A stretch of DNA of 64,000 bases, taken from contig NZ_CP013910.1 in NCBI RefSeq assembly GCF_001507665.1, forward strand, positions 1,239,501-1,303,500, in the 5' to 3' direction. The position numbers and the translations under genes were made by a program. The notes under the pieces are model-generated. The model made no database searches. It saw nothing but the letters and a program-made list of their open reading frames with translations, and was not told the DNA's origin. Of this stretch, positions 40,031-50,880 are shown piece after piece; within the stretch, counting starts at the first letter, position 1, and each line of letters opens with the position of its first letter. The stretch is from Deinococcus actinosclerus. Its GTDB lineage: Bacteria > Deinococcota > Deinococci > Deinococcales > Deinococcaceae.

Positions 40031-40149
40031 GCGGAGGTGACACGGCGCGCCGCGCCACGGGATCACCCCAGGCCCGGCGAGTTTCCTGTTCCGGGACCCC
40101 TCCCGCCGGTTCGGTGAAAGGGGAGACCAATGCCCGCCGGGCGCGGTGC

Positions 40150-40155
40150 TACGCT
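40150..40155 (+). promoter_or_regulatory. leaderless -10 element of mqnC
   Basis: TACGCT, ending 6 nt before the ATG at 40162. Confidence 0.5.
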
Positions 40156-40161
40156 CCGGAC

Positions 40162-41346
40162 ATGACCGCACCCGCCCCCACCCCCGCAGCGGGCGACCTG
40201 CTGCCCCGCGCCGCACGCGGCGACCGCCTGACCCACGCCGAGATCGAGGCGCTGTACCACCAGCCCCTCCCGGACGTCGCCGCCGTCGCCCACCACCTGC
40301 GCCTCACGCGCCGCGACCCGGACACCGTCACGTTCCTGATCGACCGGAACATCAACTACACCAACATCTGCAACGTCGGCTGCAACTTCTGCGCCTTCTA
40401 CCGCACCCGCCGCCAGAAAGACAGCTACACCCTCGACTACGAGCAGATCAGCCACAAGATCCGCGAACTCGAAGCGGTGGGCGGCACCCGCATCCTGCTG
40501 CAGGGCGGCGTGAACCCCGAACTGGGCCTGGACTACTACACGGGCCTGCTGCGGCACGTCAAGGCGCACCACCCCACCATCCGCATCGACGCCTTCTCCC
40601 CGGAAGAAGTCCTCTTCATGGAAAAGACCTTCGGCCTGAGCCTCGACGCGCTGCTCGACACGCTGATCGAGGCGGGCCTCGACGGGCTGCCCGGTGCGGG
40701 CGGCGAGATCCTCGAGGACGACGTGCGCGCCAAGGCCGCTCCCGCCCGCATCCGCAGCGAGGACTGGTTCCGCATCATCGACGCCGCGCAGCGCAAGGGC
40801 CTGTACACCATCGCCACCATGGTCATCGGCTTCGGCGAGACCTACGCGCAGCGCGCCAGCCACCTCCTGAAGATCCGCGAGCAGCAGGACAAGGCGAACC
40901 GCGACTACGACGGCAACGGCTTCTCCGGCTTCGCCATGTGGACCCTCCAGACCGAGCACACCCGTCTGCACGGCAAGGCCCCCGGCGCCACCGCGCACGA
41001 GTACCTCCAGCAGCTCGCCATCGCCCGCATCGCGCTGGACAACATCCCCAACATCCAGGCGTCCTGGCCCGCCCAGGGCTTCAAGGTCGGGCAGGCCGCC
41101 CTGTACTACGGCGCCAACGACCTGGGGAGCACCATGCTCGAGGAGAACGTCGTCTCCGCCGCCGCCGGACACGACCGCCACCAGGCGACCGTGCGCGAAC
41201 TGATCCGCATCGCCGTGGACGCCGGTTTCACGCCCGCCATCCGCAACAGCCGCTTCCAGATCATCGACTGGCCCGACGCGCAGGCCATCCTGAACCGCGC
41301 CCCCGAGAACCCCGAGGGCGACCGCGCCGTCGGCTCCGCGGGCTGA
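40162..41346 (+). CDS. mqnC: cyclic dehypoxanthinyl futalosine synthase
   Basis: Radical SAM enzyme of the futalosine route to menaquinone, cyclising dehypoxanthinyl futalosine. It has 394 residues, with the [4Fe-4S] cysteines at C70, C74 and C77 (NICNVGCNFCAFY). Preceding DRNINYTN, plus LLQGGVNPELGLDYYTGLL and TMVIGFGETYAQR, are MqnC features; CofG/CofH and MqnE relatives differ in these. It is transcribed alone. Menaquinone would serve the type II NADH dehydrogenase encoded at 8036-9175. The last 20 residues are a poorly conserved tail. Confidence 0.92.
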   Translation: MTAPAPTPAAGDLLPRAARGDRLTHAEIEALYHQPLPDVAAVAHHLRLTRRDPDTVTFLIDRNINYTNICNVGCNFCAFYRTRRQKDSYTLDYEQISHKIRELEAVGGTRILLQGGVNPELGLDYYTGLLRHVKAHHPTIRIDAFSPEEVLFMEKTFGLSLDALLDTLIEAGLDGLPGAGGEILEDDVRAKAAPARIRSEDWFRIIDAAQRKGLYTIATMVIGFGETYAQRASHLLKIREQQDKANRDYDGNGFSGFAMWTLQTEHTRLHGKAPGATAHEYLQQLAIARIALDNIPNIQASWPAQGFKVGQAALYYGANDLGSTMLEENVVSAAAGHDRHQATVRELIRIAVDAGFTPAIRNSRFQIIDWPDAQAILNRAPENPEGDRAVGSAG

Positions 41347-41539
41347 AGTGAGGGCCGCCCGCCACGCCTCGCTGGTGACCTCGGCCCAGGCTCGTCCCTG
41401 CCCGAGCAGGCGTGGCCTGCCTGAAACCGGCCGGCGGCCCTGAGCCGACACGGGTGAAGATGAGCGCGCACACAAGAGGCCCTGGCCCGCCCCTCATGCA
41501 CCTGTGCTCTGCTTCGGATGCGTCCGGAGGTGGCGCGCC

Positions 41540-41908
41540 GTGCCCACGCTCGCTGTGATCTTCTGCGAAACCCGACCCCATCCCGCCGAGCCTGCCCCCC
41601 CTGCCGACTGGACAGGCGAGGCCCGCTTCCTGCTCGACCCGCCCGGTGACCTGCTGGCCGCGCTGCAAGCCGCGCAGATCGGCGACCGGGGCCACCCGGA
41701 CGACCTGAGCGTGCAGGTCAGCGCCGAGGCCCTGTTCGAGGACGGCGAGATCATAGGCCGCACCACCCTGAGCGCGGCCGACCTCGCCACGCTCACCCCC
41801 CACCTCCCCGAGCAGCACCACGCCCGCCTGCTGGCCTGGGCCGCCTTCGTCTACGCCCTGGAAGGGCAGGGCCTTGAGGCGCGCCTCGTCGTGTGGTTCG
41901 TCCGCTGA
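41540..41908 (+). CDS. hypothetical protein
   Basis: An unrecognised 122-residue soluble protein, starting VPTLAVIFCETRP from a GTG with a GGAGGTGG ribosome-binding site upstream. It contains AARFLLDPPGD-like text (ARFLLDPPGDLLAALQAAQI) and a long helical C-terminal half (EQHHARLLAWAAFVYALEGQ) ending in ARLVVWFVR. Codon use is like the neighbours, so I consider it a real gene. The 193 bp between mqnC and this gene hold nothing recognisable. Confidence 0.6.
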   Translation: MPTLAVIFCETRPHPAEPAPPADWTGEARFLLDPPGDLLAALQAAQIGDRGHPDDLSVQVSAEALFEDGEIIGRTTLSAADLATLTPHLPEQHHARLLAWAAFVYALEGQGLEARLVVWFVR

Positions 41909-41962
41909 CCCCTCAGGCGGCGCGCCTCAGCCGTGAGCCATCCGCGCCGGCCCCGCTCCCGC

Positions 41963-42238
41963 TCAGGCCGCGCCGGGCAGATCCGTGTCGCCGAACCCGC
42001 CAGCCGCCCGGTTCAGCCGCAGTTGCCGCTCGATCTCCTGCATGACTGCCCCGTACAGCCGCGCGCTCAGCGCCGGCAGCCACGCCAGTTCCAGGGTCGC
42101 GTCCGCCAGATCGGGATGCACGCTGTGATGCCGCCAGCCCGGCCCCTCAGCCTCCACCACGACCTGACCGGCCCGCACGAGCACTCTCACGCGGCCCTCG
42201 TCCGTCCGCGTATCGCTGAAATGACGGGTGACACTCAT
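41963..42238 (-). CDS. hypothetical protein
   Basis: An unrecognised 91-residue soluble protein starting MSVTRHFSDTRTDEGRV. A short beta-rich N-terminal half (RVLVRAGQVVVEAEGPGW) is followed by a helical half (ARLYGAVMQEIERQLRL). It converges on the gene ending at 41908. No conserved domain, signal peptide or membrane segment is visible. Confidence 0.55.
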   Translation of the reverse strand: MSVTRHFSDTRTDEGRVRVLVRAGQVVVEAEGPGWRHHSVHPDLADATLELAWLPALSARLYGAVMQEIERQLRLNRAAGGFGDTDLPGAA

Positions 42239-42508
42239 GCTCACAGGATACCCGGGGGCCCTGACCCGATTCATACGCCAAAGTGATGAGTGACTGACCG
42301 GACCTCAGTCTTGCGGCTGCCCCGCTTCTTCAATTGCCGACTCCGACCTCAAAGAGGCTTGAAAGCTGTGCAGGGCCTCCATGTGCTGTCTGTGGGTGCA
42401 CCAGCCTGAGCTGGCGTGCCCAGCTGGGGATCAGGGGCTCACCGTGCGGTTGCATCCGCGTGCTCGGCCCGTCTACACACCTGCCCCCCGTGCGCCGCGC
42501 CGCTCCCG

Positions 42509-42514
42509 TAGACT
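42509..42514 (+). promoter_or_regulatory. leaderless -10 element of the leu leader peptide
   Basis: TAGACT, ending 6 nt before the leader ATG at 42521. Confidence 0.6.
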
Positions 42515-42520
42515 CCGGAC

Positions 42521-42586
42521 ATGTTCAACCCACCACGACGCCGGAACGCGCCCACTGCGGTGCTTCTTCTTCGTTGGGGGCGTTGA
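42521..42586 (+). CDS. leuL: leucine operon leader peptide
   Basis: A 21-codon frame encoding [21 protein letters not shown]. Three consecutive leucine codons are all CTT (42563-42571), a rare choice in this GC-rich sequence, where CTG and CTC dominate. It is followed by overlapping alternative hairpins and an intrinsic terminator just before leuC, the arrangement of classical amino-acid attenuation. The TAGACT element 6 nt upstream implies the leader itself is translated from a leaderless transcript. Leucine shortage would stall the ribosome at the CTT codons and free the antiterminator. No homology is needed for this call, which rests on layout. Confidence 0.8.
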   Translation: MFNPPRRRNAPTAVLLLRWGR

Positions 42587-42616
42587 GCGCAGCCCAGCGT
42601 TCACCCACACGCCCCC
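42545..42616 (+). promoter_or_regulatory. antiterminator and protector segments of the leu attenuator
   Basis: Segment 2, GGGGGCGT (42576-42583), can pair perfectly with ACGCCCCC (42609-42616), which is the 5' arm of the terminator. Segment 1, AACGCGCCC (42545-42553), can pair with segment 2 (8 of 9 positions) and would protect the terminator when the leader is translated smoothly. Confidence 0.6.
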
Positions 42617-42647
42617 GGAAGCGAGCAGCGACCGGGGGCGTGTTTTT
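42608..42647 (+). terminator. leu attenuator terminator
   Basis: CACGCCCCCGG, 13-base loop, CCGGGGGCGTG (perfect 11-bp stem), then TTTTT. It ends 18 bp before the leuC ATG. Confidence 0.85.
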
Positions 42648-42665
42648 CCTGGGGGAGGTTTCATC

Positions 42666-43951
<1,286 letters not shown>

Positions 43952-43987
43952 TCGGCCGCGACCCAAAGTCAAGGGGAGGACAGAGGC

Positions 43988-44608
43988 GTGGACCTGAACA
44001 TTCTGCTGGCCGTGGCGGCCATTCATGCGGTGGTGCTCGTCATTCCGGGGCCGGACGTGCTGCTCGTCAGCCAGACCGCGCTGGCCCGCACCCGCCGCGC
44101 GGCCCTGCTGGCCGGGCTGGGCGTGGTGCTGGGGATCGCGTGCTGGGCGGCGCTGGCCCTGCTGGGCATCGGGCTGCTGTTCCAGGCGTTCCCGTGGATT
44201 CACGGCGCCGTGAAGGTCGCGGGCGGCGCGTACCTGCTGTGGATGGGCGTGAACCTCTGGCGCAGCAGTGCCCGGCCGGACGCGCAGGCCGCGCCCATCC
44301 AGGCGCCACTGAGCGACCTCGCCGCGCTGCGCGCCGGGTTCCTGACGAACATCAGCAACCCCAAGGCCGCCGTGTTCTTCGGCAGCGTGTTCAGCGGCGT
44401 GCTCGGCGCGCACGCGGGCACCGGCCTGAAGCTCGCGGCCTTCGCCGTGATCGTGGGGCTCAGCGTGGGCTGGTTCGCGCTGGTCGCTGCGGGCATGTCC
44501 ACCGCGCCCATGCAGCGCGCCTACCTGCGCGCCCGCCGGGCCGTGGACCGCGTGGCCGGCACCCTGATGCTGGGCTTCGGCGGGCTGCTGCTCGCGTCAC
44601 GCGAGTAA
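43988..44608 (+). CDS. LysE/RhtB-family amino-acid exporter
   Basis: A 206-residue membrane exporter with about six helices. Family marks are [20 protein letters not shown] at the N-terminus, the [18 protein letters not shown] helix and [20 protein letters not shown], the conserved NPK segment. It starts with a GTG after a GGGGAGG ribosome-binding site, 36 bp after leuC and within the leucine gene cluster. That suggests it may export leucine or another branched-chain intermediate, as LeuE does in E. coli, but specificity is inference from position only. Confidence 0.85.
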   Translation: MDLNILLAVAAIHAVVLVIPGPDVLLVSQTALARTRRAALLAGLGVVLGIACWAALALLGIGLLFQAFPWIHGAVKVAGGAYLLWMGVNLWRSSARPDAQAAPIQAPLSDLAALRAGFLTNISNPKAAVFFGSVFSGVLGAHAGTGLKLAAFAVIVGLSVGWFALVAAGMSTAPMQRAYLRARRAVDRVAGTLMLGFGGLLLASRE

Positions 44609-44611
44609 GCT
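44606..44611 (+). promoter_or_regulatory. possible leaderless -10 element
   Basis: TAAGCT, ending 9 nt before the ATG at 44621. It overlaps the stop of the exporter gene and could give internal transcription of the leu cluster. Confidence 0.35.
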
Positions 44612-44620
44612 GGGTGCACT

Positions 44621-45862
44621 ATGGGTGAAGCCAAACGCCGCAAACAACTGGGTCTGATGCCCACCGTCCATCCGTTTGAGGCGCAGCTGGACGCCGACGG
44701 CACGCTGACGTTCACGCAGGCGCCCGAGGACGCCGACCTGCGCGGGAAGATCGAGCAGGCGCTGCGCCTGACGCAGCCGTACGGGGCCGCGTGGGACAGC
44801 CAGTACCGCACGCAGCTCGTGCTGCACGGCCGGGTGGACGGCACGCTGACCACCGCCGAGGACGTCGCCGCGCTGCCGGTCGCGCCGCACCGGCACGTCA
44901 CGGGGGAACTCACGACCGGCGGCCAGCCGCACGAGGGTGACATCCGCGTGGACGGCGGGCACGTCCGCCTGCGCGGCGTGCAGCACTCCTTCGACGGGCA
45001 GCGCTGGGAGGCCTTCCCCGCGAACGCCGACCCGAACGCCGCCGTTCGCCGCCTCCTGAACCACCCCGCCGCGCGCCTGACCGGCGAGACCGTCGCCTCC
45101 TACGCGGTCGAGCAGTACCGCGAGGGCCGCACCGACATCGACCCCGAACCGCCCGCCGAGCTGCTGGAAGCCATCGAGGGCCTGGCCCGCGAGTACCACG
45201 GCGAGACCGACGCCGAGTGGCTGGAGATCCACCTCGAACTCGCGCCGGACGCCGGGGAGGACAGCCCGGTCGCCAAGCGCGTCGTGTTCGACCTGACGCA
45301 ACCCGCGCCGCTCCAGACGCCCTTCAGCCGCGCCTTCGCGGTGCTCGGCAACGTGGAGGTCGTTCCGCAGGAGGGCAGCGCCGCCTACACCCTCGACGGC
45401 GAGGAGTGGGTGTCGTACGCCGACGGCCAGACCTTCGAGGGGGGCCTGCCCGCTGAACTCGCCCAGATGTTCGACCTGGAGACCGTGCCCGTCACCGTGT
45501 ACGCCGACGGCCGCGTCGAATGGGAGGACAGCGAGATTCCCGACGAGCACGCCGGGCGCCTGCGCACCGAACTGCGCGACACGACCGGCGCCGGCACCCC
45601 CGACGACTGGGCCAAATGGACCCGGCAGATGCTGGAGAACGTCTACGCCGAGGAACTCGTGATCCCCGACGGCACCGACCTGCCCGTCCCGACCGCCGTG
45701 CGCCTCGACATTCCCCTGGACGCCCTGACCGACCCGGACCCCCTCGCGCAGACCTTCATGGAATCCGAGGTGACCTTCGACGGTCAGGCGTGGCGCGACC
45801 TGTACGACGAGGAACTCCCCGAGGAACTCAGCGCCGTCGCTCACCCCGGCGGGCTGAACTGA
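44621..45862 (+). CDS. hypothetical acidic protein
   Basis: An unrecognised 413-residue soluble, strongly acidic protein. A short basic N-terminus (MGEAKRRKQLGLMPTVHPFE) precedes a body rich in Asp, Glu and aromatic residues with repeated beta-type segments, such as YTLDGEEWVSYADGQTFEG and VTVYADGRVEWEDSEIP. There is no signal peptide or membrane segment. It lies between the exporter and a membrane-protein gene inside the leucine cluster, 12 bp after the former and 1 bp before the latter, so it is probably co-transcribed. A role in leucine synthesis is not evident. Confidence 0.65.
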   Translation: MGEAKRRKQLGLMPTVHPFEAQLDADGTLTFTQAPEDADLRGKIEQALRLTQPYGAAWDSQYRTQLVLHGRVDGTLTTAEDVAALPVAPHRHVTGELTTGGQPHEGDIRVDGGHVRLRGVQHSFDGQRWEAFPANADPNAAVRRLLNHPAARLTGETVASYAVEQYREGRTDIDPEPPAELLEAIEGLAREYHGETDAEWLEIHLELAPDAGEDSPVAKRVVFDLTQPAPLQTPFSRAFAVLGNVEVVPQEGSAAYTLDGEEWVSYADGQTFEGGLPAELAQMFDLETVPVTVYADGRVEWEDSEIPDEHAGRLRTELRDTTGAGTPDDWAKWTRQMLENVYAEELVIPDGTDLPVPTAVRLDIPLDALTDPDPLAQTFMESEVTFDGQAWRDLYDEELPEELSAVAHPGGLN

Positions 45863-45863
45863 C

Positions 45864-46248
45864 ATGCACCTGCCCGGCCTGCTCATCACCGGAGGCGCGC
45901 TGTTCGCGCTCTGGATGGCGTGCCGGGTGCCCGGTCAGGGACGGCGCGCGCCGCTCGCCTCCGCCTGGGGGCCGCTGTTGCTTGCCGCCCTCCTGACGCT
46001 GTACACCCACCGCGAGATGGGCTTCTGGTCGCACCTGCCCTTGCCCTACGCCCTGCTTGCCTGGGTCGCCGTCACGGTCCTGACCCTGCCGCTGGGCCTG
46101 ACCCTGATCCTGCGGGGGCACCTGAGCGGCTGGCCCTGGCTGGGATTCGGCCTCTCAGTTCTGGGCGCAGCCGCCCTGGCCCTGCTGCACAACACCATCA
46201 CGTCCGGCGACCCGATCCTGGGCTCGCCCCTCACTCCCGGAGGCCACC

Positions 46249-46256
<8 letters not shown>
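45864..46256 (+). CDS. hypothetical membrane protein
   Basis: A 130-residue protein with three or four hydrophobic helices ([51 protein letters not shown] and [16 protein letters not shown]) and no domain I recognise. It begins 1 bp after the preceding stop and overlaps leuD by 8 bp, so it belongs to the leu transcription unit. The function is unknown. Confidence 0.65.
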
Positions 46257-46807
<551 letters not shown>

Positions 46808-46815
<8 letters not shown>

Positions 46816-47866
46816 GATCGTCACCCTGCCCGGCGACGGGATCGGCCCGGAAGTGACCGCCGCCGCCGTCGCCGTCCTGCGCGAGGTCGCGCCCGACGTC
46901 ACTATCGAGGAGCACCTGATCGGCGGCGTGGCCTACGACACGCACGGCGACCCGTTCCCGCAGGTCACCCGCGACGCCCTGAAGGACGCTGACGCGGTGC
47001 TGCTGGGCACGGTGGGCGGCGCGCAGGACAGCGCCTGGAACCTCCTGCCCCGGCACCTGCGCCCCGAGAGCGGCCTGCTCGCGCTGCGCAAGGCCCTCGG
47101 GTGCTACGCGAACCTGCGTCCCGTGCGCGTCCAGCCGGGCCTGGAGCACCTCTCGCCGCTGAAGGCGGAACTGGCGCGCGGCGTGGACATCCTGATCGTG
47201 CGTGAACTGCTGGGCGGCGTGTACTTCGACGGGGACCGCAAGATCGACGGGGACACCGCGTACAACACCATGCGCTACACCACCCCCGAGGTCGAGCGCG
47301 TGGCCCGCGTGGCCTTCTGGGCCGCCGAGCAGCGCAAGGGCCGCGTGACCAGCGTGGACAAGGCCAACGTGCTGGAGGTCAGCGAACTGTGGCGCCGCGA
47401 CGTCACCGCCCTGCGCGACCGCGAGTACCGCGGCGTGCACCTGAACCACGAGTACGTGGACAGCGTCGCCATGCTGATCGTGTCCGACCCCAGCCGCTAC
47501 GACGTGATCGTCACCGAGAACCTCTTCGGCGACATCCTCAGCGACCTCGCCGCCGTGATCCCCGGCAGCCTCGGCCTGATGCCCAGCGCCAGCCTGGGCG
47601 ACGGCGCGGGCCTGTTCGAACCCATCCACGGCAGCGCCCCCGACATCGCCGGGAAGGGCGTCGCGAACCCCGCCGCCGCGATCATGAGCGCCGGAATGCT
47701 CCTGCGCCACGGCCTCAAACGCCCCGAGGGCGCCAACCAGATCGACCGCGCCGTCGCCCTGGCCCTGCGCGAACACCCCACCCGCGACCTGGGCGGCAGG
47801 GCCGACACGCAGACCTTCACCCGCGCGGTCCTGAGCGCGCTGGAGACCTCACCCGCCGTCGGCTGA
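46808..47866 (+). CDS. leuB: 3-isopropylmalate dehydrogenase
   Basis: A 352-residue NAD-dependent decarboxylating dehydrogenase of leucine synthesis. Features specific to LeuB rather than homoisocitrate or isocitrate dehydrogenase are [20 protein letters not shown], the RELLGGVYF active-site strand and [18 protein letters not shown]. The NAD-binding end has [20 protein letters not shown], with D-I rather than the NADP-specific residues. It overlaps leuD and closes the leucine cluster. A hairpin lies 15 bp after the stop. Confidence 0.94.
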
Positions 47867-47880
47867 CACCCGGCACGAGG

Positions 47881-47918
47881 GGCGGCGGGTCACTCCGGAA
47901 GAGGAGAGGCCCGCCGCC
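47881..47918 (+). terminator. hairpin terminator after leuB
   Basis: GGCGGCGGG and CCCGCCGCC (9-bp stem, 20-base loop), followed by a T/C-rich stretch. Confidence 0.55.
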
Positions 47919-47929
47919 TTCCCTTGCCT

Positions 47930-48100
47930 TCAGGGCCGTTCAAGGTGCTCCAGGCGGTCGCGCAGGTTATCCACCTGCCGCTGGAACTCAGCGCGTTTCC
48001 GGGCGCCGCGCATCAACCACAGCAGCGGTAGCGCCACCAGCAGAGCGATGAACAGGGTGGCCACTAGCAGCGCGAGGAGTTCCAGGGGACCGGGAGACAT
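47930..48100 (-). CDS. small single-pass membrane protein
   Basis: A 56-residue protein: MSPGPLELLALLVATLFIAL begins one long hydrophobic helix (to about residue 30), followed by a basic turn (RGARKRAEFQ) and a short coiled coil (RQVDNLRDRLEHLE). This resembles small bitopic proteins of the DivIVA- or PspB-like layout, without real homology evidence. It converges on leuB and diverges from the gene at 48180. No clear ribosome-binding site was found. Confidence 0.5.
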   Translation of the reverse strand: MSPGPLELLALLVATLFIALLVALPLLWLMRGARKRAEFQRQVDNLRDRLEHLERP

Positions 48101-48179
48101 ACCCCGCCATACGAGCCGGGCGCCCGGATCGTTGCCGCACCTGCTGTTCACGCCGCCCCGCGCGGCGCATGCTGGGGGC

Positions 48180-48485
48180 ATGACCGACGCCGTGACCTTC
48201 CCCACCCCCGCCCGCATCCCGTACCCCGGCGGGTGCGTGCTCGAACCTGCCCCGTACGCGCTGGACTGGCTCCTCAAGTGGCCCGCCGACGTGACCGTGA
48301 ACGGGCAGCTGCACGCGGGCGTGCCCGTCTTCCCGCTGCTGCGCGACCTGCTGCGTGACCCCGCCGCGCACGGCGTGACCCCCGAGCAGGCGCAGGCGGC
48401 CCGGGACCGTTTCCTGGAGGTGGCCGGGCAGGCGCTGGAAGCCGAGGGTGGGCAGCGCGCGTGGCTGGAGCGGGAGTTCCGCTGA
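48180..48485 (+). CDS. hypothetical protein
   Basis: An unrecognised 101-residue soluble protein beginning [20 protein letters not shown], with [20 protein letters not shown] and a helical, acidic C-terminus ([20 protein letters not shown]). Its last codons overlap the likely GTG start of the MocR-type regulator by 25 bp, so the two are probably expressed together. No known domain. Confidence 0.55.
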   Translation: MTDAVTFPTPARIPYPGGCVLEPAPYALDWLLKWPADVTVNGQLHAGVPVFPLLRDLLRDPAAHGVTPEQAQAARDRFLEVAGQALEAEGGQRAWLEREFR

Positions 48486-49924
48486 CGCCAGACGCCGCGC
48501 GCCCCGGCTGGCTGGACGCCCTGACCCTCCCGCCCGCGCAGCCCGGCGAGACCCGCCACGCGCAGGTGACCCGCGCGCTGCGCGGCGCGATCACGCGCGG
48601 CCTGCTGCCCGAGGGGACCCGGCTGCCCGGCCACCGCCGCCTCGCCGATCACCTGGGCGTGGCGCGCAACACGCTGGTGGACGCCCTGGCACAGCTGGAA
48701 CTGGAGGGCTACGTGCAGGCGCAGGGCCGCAGCGGCACCCGCGTCAGCGTCCCCACGCACGCGCCGCCTGCTCCTTCGGCTGCTGCGCTGCCTCTGAGCG
48801 CCTGGGCCCAGCGCGCCCTGGCCGGACAGGTCGAGGACGCGGGCGGCGAGTACGTCGTGGACTTCCGGGTCGGCCAGCCTGTGCCGGAACTGTACCCGGA
48901 GGCGGCGTGGACGCAAGCGCTGGCCCGGCGTGCCGCACAGGCCCTGCGTACCGGCACGCCCGACGACCCCCTGGGCCCGCTGGAGACCCGCCGCGCCCTG
49001 GCCGCGCACCTGAACGCCGAGCGGGGCGCACAGGTCACGCCGGACATGCTCCTGCTGACCGGGGGTACGCAGGGTGCACTGGACGCCCTGGCGCGCGTGT
49101 TCCTCGAACCCGGACGCGTCGCCGCCGTGGAGGACCCCACCTACCCCGGCGCGCGCGCCGCGCTGGCCGCGACCGGCGCGCAGGTGCAGCCGGTCGCGGT
49201 GGACGGCCAGGGCGTGCAGCCCACGCACCTGCCCGCGCAGGCCACACTCCTGTACGTCACGCCCGGCTGCCAGTACCCCACGGGCACCGCCCTGCCCGCC
49301 ACGCGCAGGCAGGCGCTGGTCACCTGGGCGCGCCACAGCGGCGCGTTCATTCTGGAAGACGACTACGCCGCCGACCTGTACCACGCCGCCCGGCCGCCCG
49401 CCGTCATGCAGGGCGTCGCACCCGACCGCGTGATCCTGCTCGGTTCGTTCAGCAAGAGCCTCGCGCCCGTCACCCGCAGCGGCTTCCTGGCCGCCCCACC
49501 CGACGTCGTGCGCGTCCTGGCCGCCACCCGCCCCCTCACCGACCGCGTCCCGGGCCGCCTGGACGCCCTGGCCCTCGCGGACGTGCTCGGCAGCGGCGCG
49601 TACAGCCGTCACCTGCGCCGCGCCCGCGCCGCCCTCACGCACCGCCGCGACGTGCTCGTGCAGGCGCTCGCCGAGCACCTGCCCGGCTGGACACCACACG
49701 CCTCCCCCGGTGGACTGCACCTGTACCTCCCACTGCCCACCGGCTGGACGGAAGCGCGGGCGCTGGAGCGGGCCGTCACGCAGGGTGTGGCGCTCAGCCC
49801 CGTCGCTCCGCTGGCGCAGGAGCGTCGGCCTCCAGCGGTCCTGCTGGGTTTCGCGCACCTGCCGCCTGACCATTTGCGGATCGGCGCGGCGCGGCTGGCA
49901 CAGGCCTGGGCCGCGCCCGCCTGA
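48461..49924 (+). CDS. MocR-family regulator: GntR winged helix fused to an aminotransferase-like domain
   Basis: About 480 residues. The N-terminal GntR helix-turn-helix is visible ([40 protein letters not shown]). A class I aminotransferase domain follows, with [18 protein letters not shown], the aspartate region [13 protein letters not shown] and the PLP lysine in [17 protein letters not shown]. MocR proteins bind PLP to regulate B6, GABA, taurine or amino-acid genes. The start is uncertain because no ATG lies near; GTG at 48461 overlaps the upstream gene. Position after the leucine cluster is suggestive only. Confidence 0.82.
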   Translation: MAGAGVPLTPDAARPGWLDALTLPPAQPGETRHAQVTRALRGAITRGLLPEGTRLPGHRRLADHLGVARNTLVDALAQLELEGYVQAQGRSGTRVSVPTHAPPAPSAAALPLSAWAQRALAGQVEDAGGEYVVDFRVGQPVPELYPEAAWTQALARRAAQALRTGTPDDPLGPLETRRALAAHLNAERGAQVTPDMLLLTGGTQGALDALARVFLEPGRVAAVEDPTYPGARAALAATGAQVQPVAVDGQGVQPTHLPAQATLLYVTPGCQYPTGTALPATRRQALVTWARHSGAFILEDDYAADLYHAARPPAVMQGVAPDRVILLGSFSKSLAPVTRSGFLAAPPDVVRVLAATRPLTDRVPGRLDALALADVLGSGAYSRHLRRARAALTHRRDVLVQALAEHLPGWTPHASPGGLHLYLPLPTGWTEARALERAVTQGVALSPVAPLAQERRPPAVLLGFAHLPPDHLRIGAARLAQAWAAPA

Positions 49925-50000
49925 GTTCCCTGCCCGTGGGGCATGCAGAGGGCGGACGGGCCGCGGACGGGGATGTGGCGCCACAGGCGCCGGATAGGGG

Positions 50001-50006
50001 TAGACT
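50001..50006 (+). promoter_or_regulatory. leaderless -10 element
   Basis: TAGACT, ending 7 nt before the ATG at 50014. Confidence 0.45.
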
Positions 50007-50013
50007 CGGATGA

Positions 50014-50379
50014 ATGCGGTTGCTGCTCGCTGCTCTGGCCCTCGTCCTGACGCTGATGTACTTCACGTTCGGACTGAGGTTCGGCTACGTCACCCTGACA
50101 CCCACCTACATGCTCAACGCCACCGGGGAAAGCCGCTACGGGTTCATCACCTACGATGACAAGCAGAGTGTGGGCGTGCGGGGCACCTGCGACGTCCGCA
50201 GGGGGAACGTCACCGTGCGCCTGCTTGATCCGGGCGGCACGCAGGTGGCCGGACAGGTCTGCCCGAAAGGCAAGTGGGGGCTGGCGGCCATGGGCAAGGG
50301 CCGCCAGGGCACATACGAACTGGTCCTGGAATACAAGGACTTCACGGGTACGATCGACATCAACGAGACCCGCGAATAA
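50014..50379 (+). CDS. hypothetical exported or membrane-anchored protein
   Basis: A 121-residue protein with an N-terminal hydrophobic helix (MRLLLAALALVLTLMYFTFG) and a beta-rich extracytoplasmic part (VGVRGTCDVRRGNVTVRLLD ... AGQVCPKGKWGL) holding two cysteines that could form a disulfide. No family recognised. The start is supported by the TAGACT element. The last 20 bases overlap a doubtful minus-strand frame. Confidence 0.6.
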   Translation: MRLLLAALALVLTLMYFTFGLRFGYVTLTPTYMLNATGESRYGFITYDDKQSVGVRGTCDVRRGNVTVRLLDPGGTQVAGQVCPKGKWGLAAMGKGRQGTYELVLEYKDFTGTIDINETRE

Positions 50380-50671
50380 CCAGTTCATAGTCCTGAAGAT
50401 TTACTCCATCCTGTAGGTCCAGACCCTGGATAGCGCTGCCCATTCTGCCCAGCGGTACACTGAGTATTCGTCCGCACTGCGGCTCAGAAAATTCTGAATT
50501 CATGATGGTCAGCTCCGACCCCGGATGCCCGCGTACCTCGTGAGTACGTCTCGTTGGGACTTTCATCAACAAGTATTCCGCCAGCAGGAAGCAGATTGAC
50601 CTCAAGATAGGCGACCCGATCTGGATCAAGGAGGACCGGAGGCTGCACTGAGAGGGATTCAGCGCTACCAC
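50360..50671 (-). CDS. doubtful small gene of atypical base composition
   Basis: A 103-codon minus-strand frame whose C-terminal half (MNSEFSEPQCGRILSVPL ... LDLQDGVNLQDYELVIRG) looks protein-like, although the codon use is much less GC-rich than the neighbours. An internal ATG at 50566 is an alternative start. It overlaps the gene ending at 50379 tail to tail. It may be a recent acquisition, a fragment or a chance frame. The remaining part of the 50380-50880 gap shows nothing else I recognise. Confidence 0.3.
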   Translation of the reverse strand: MVALNPSQCSLRSSLIQIGSPILRSICFLLAEYLLMKVPTRRTHEVRGHPGSELTIMNSEFSEPQCGRILSVPLGRMGSAIQGLDLQDGVNLQDYELVIRGSR

Positions 50672-50868
50672 GGACGTTCGGCTACAAACGAACTGTACGG
50701 GGCAGCGCCACTCCTGCCCAGCGTCCTGGCGTGCATGGATGACAACGACTCCGGGCGCGGGGATGACACCACGTGGTCACGCGGACACCAGTAGCCAGTG
50801 GCCGGTGGGACTCGGCGCGGTGAGGCGCTGATGCACATTCCGGTGCCGCACCCTGCGTTGGGCCTGGG

Positions 50869-50874
50869 TACACT
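50869..50874 (+). promoter_or_regulatory. leaderless -10 element
   Basis: TACACT, ending 6 nt before the ATG at 50881. Confidence 0.5.
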
Positions 50875-50880
50875 GCCGGC

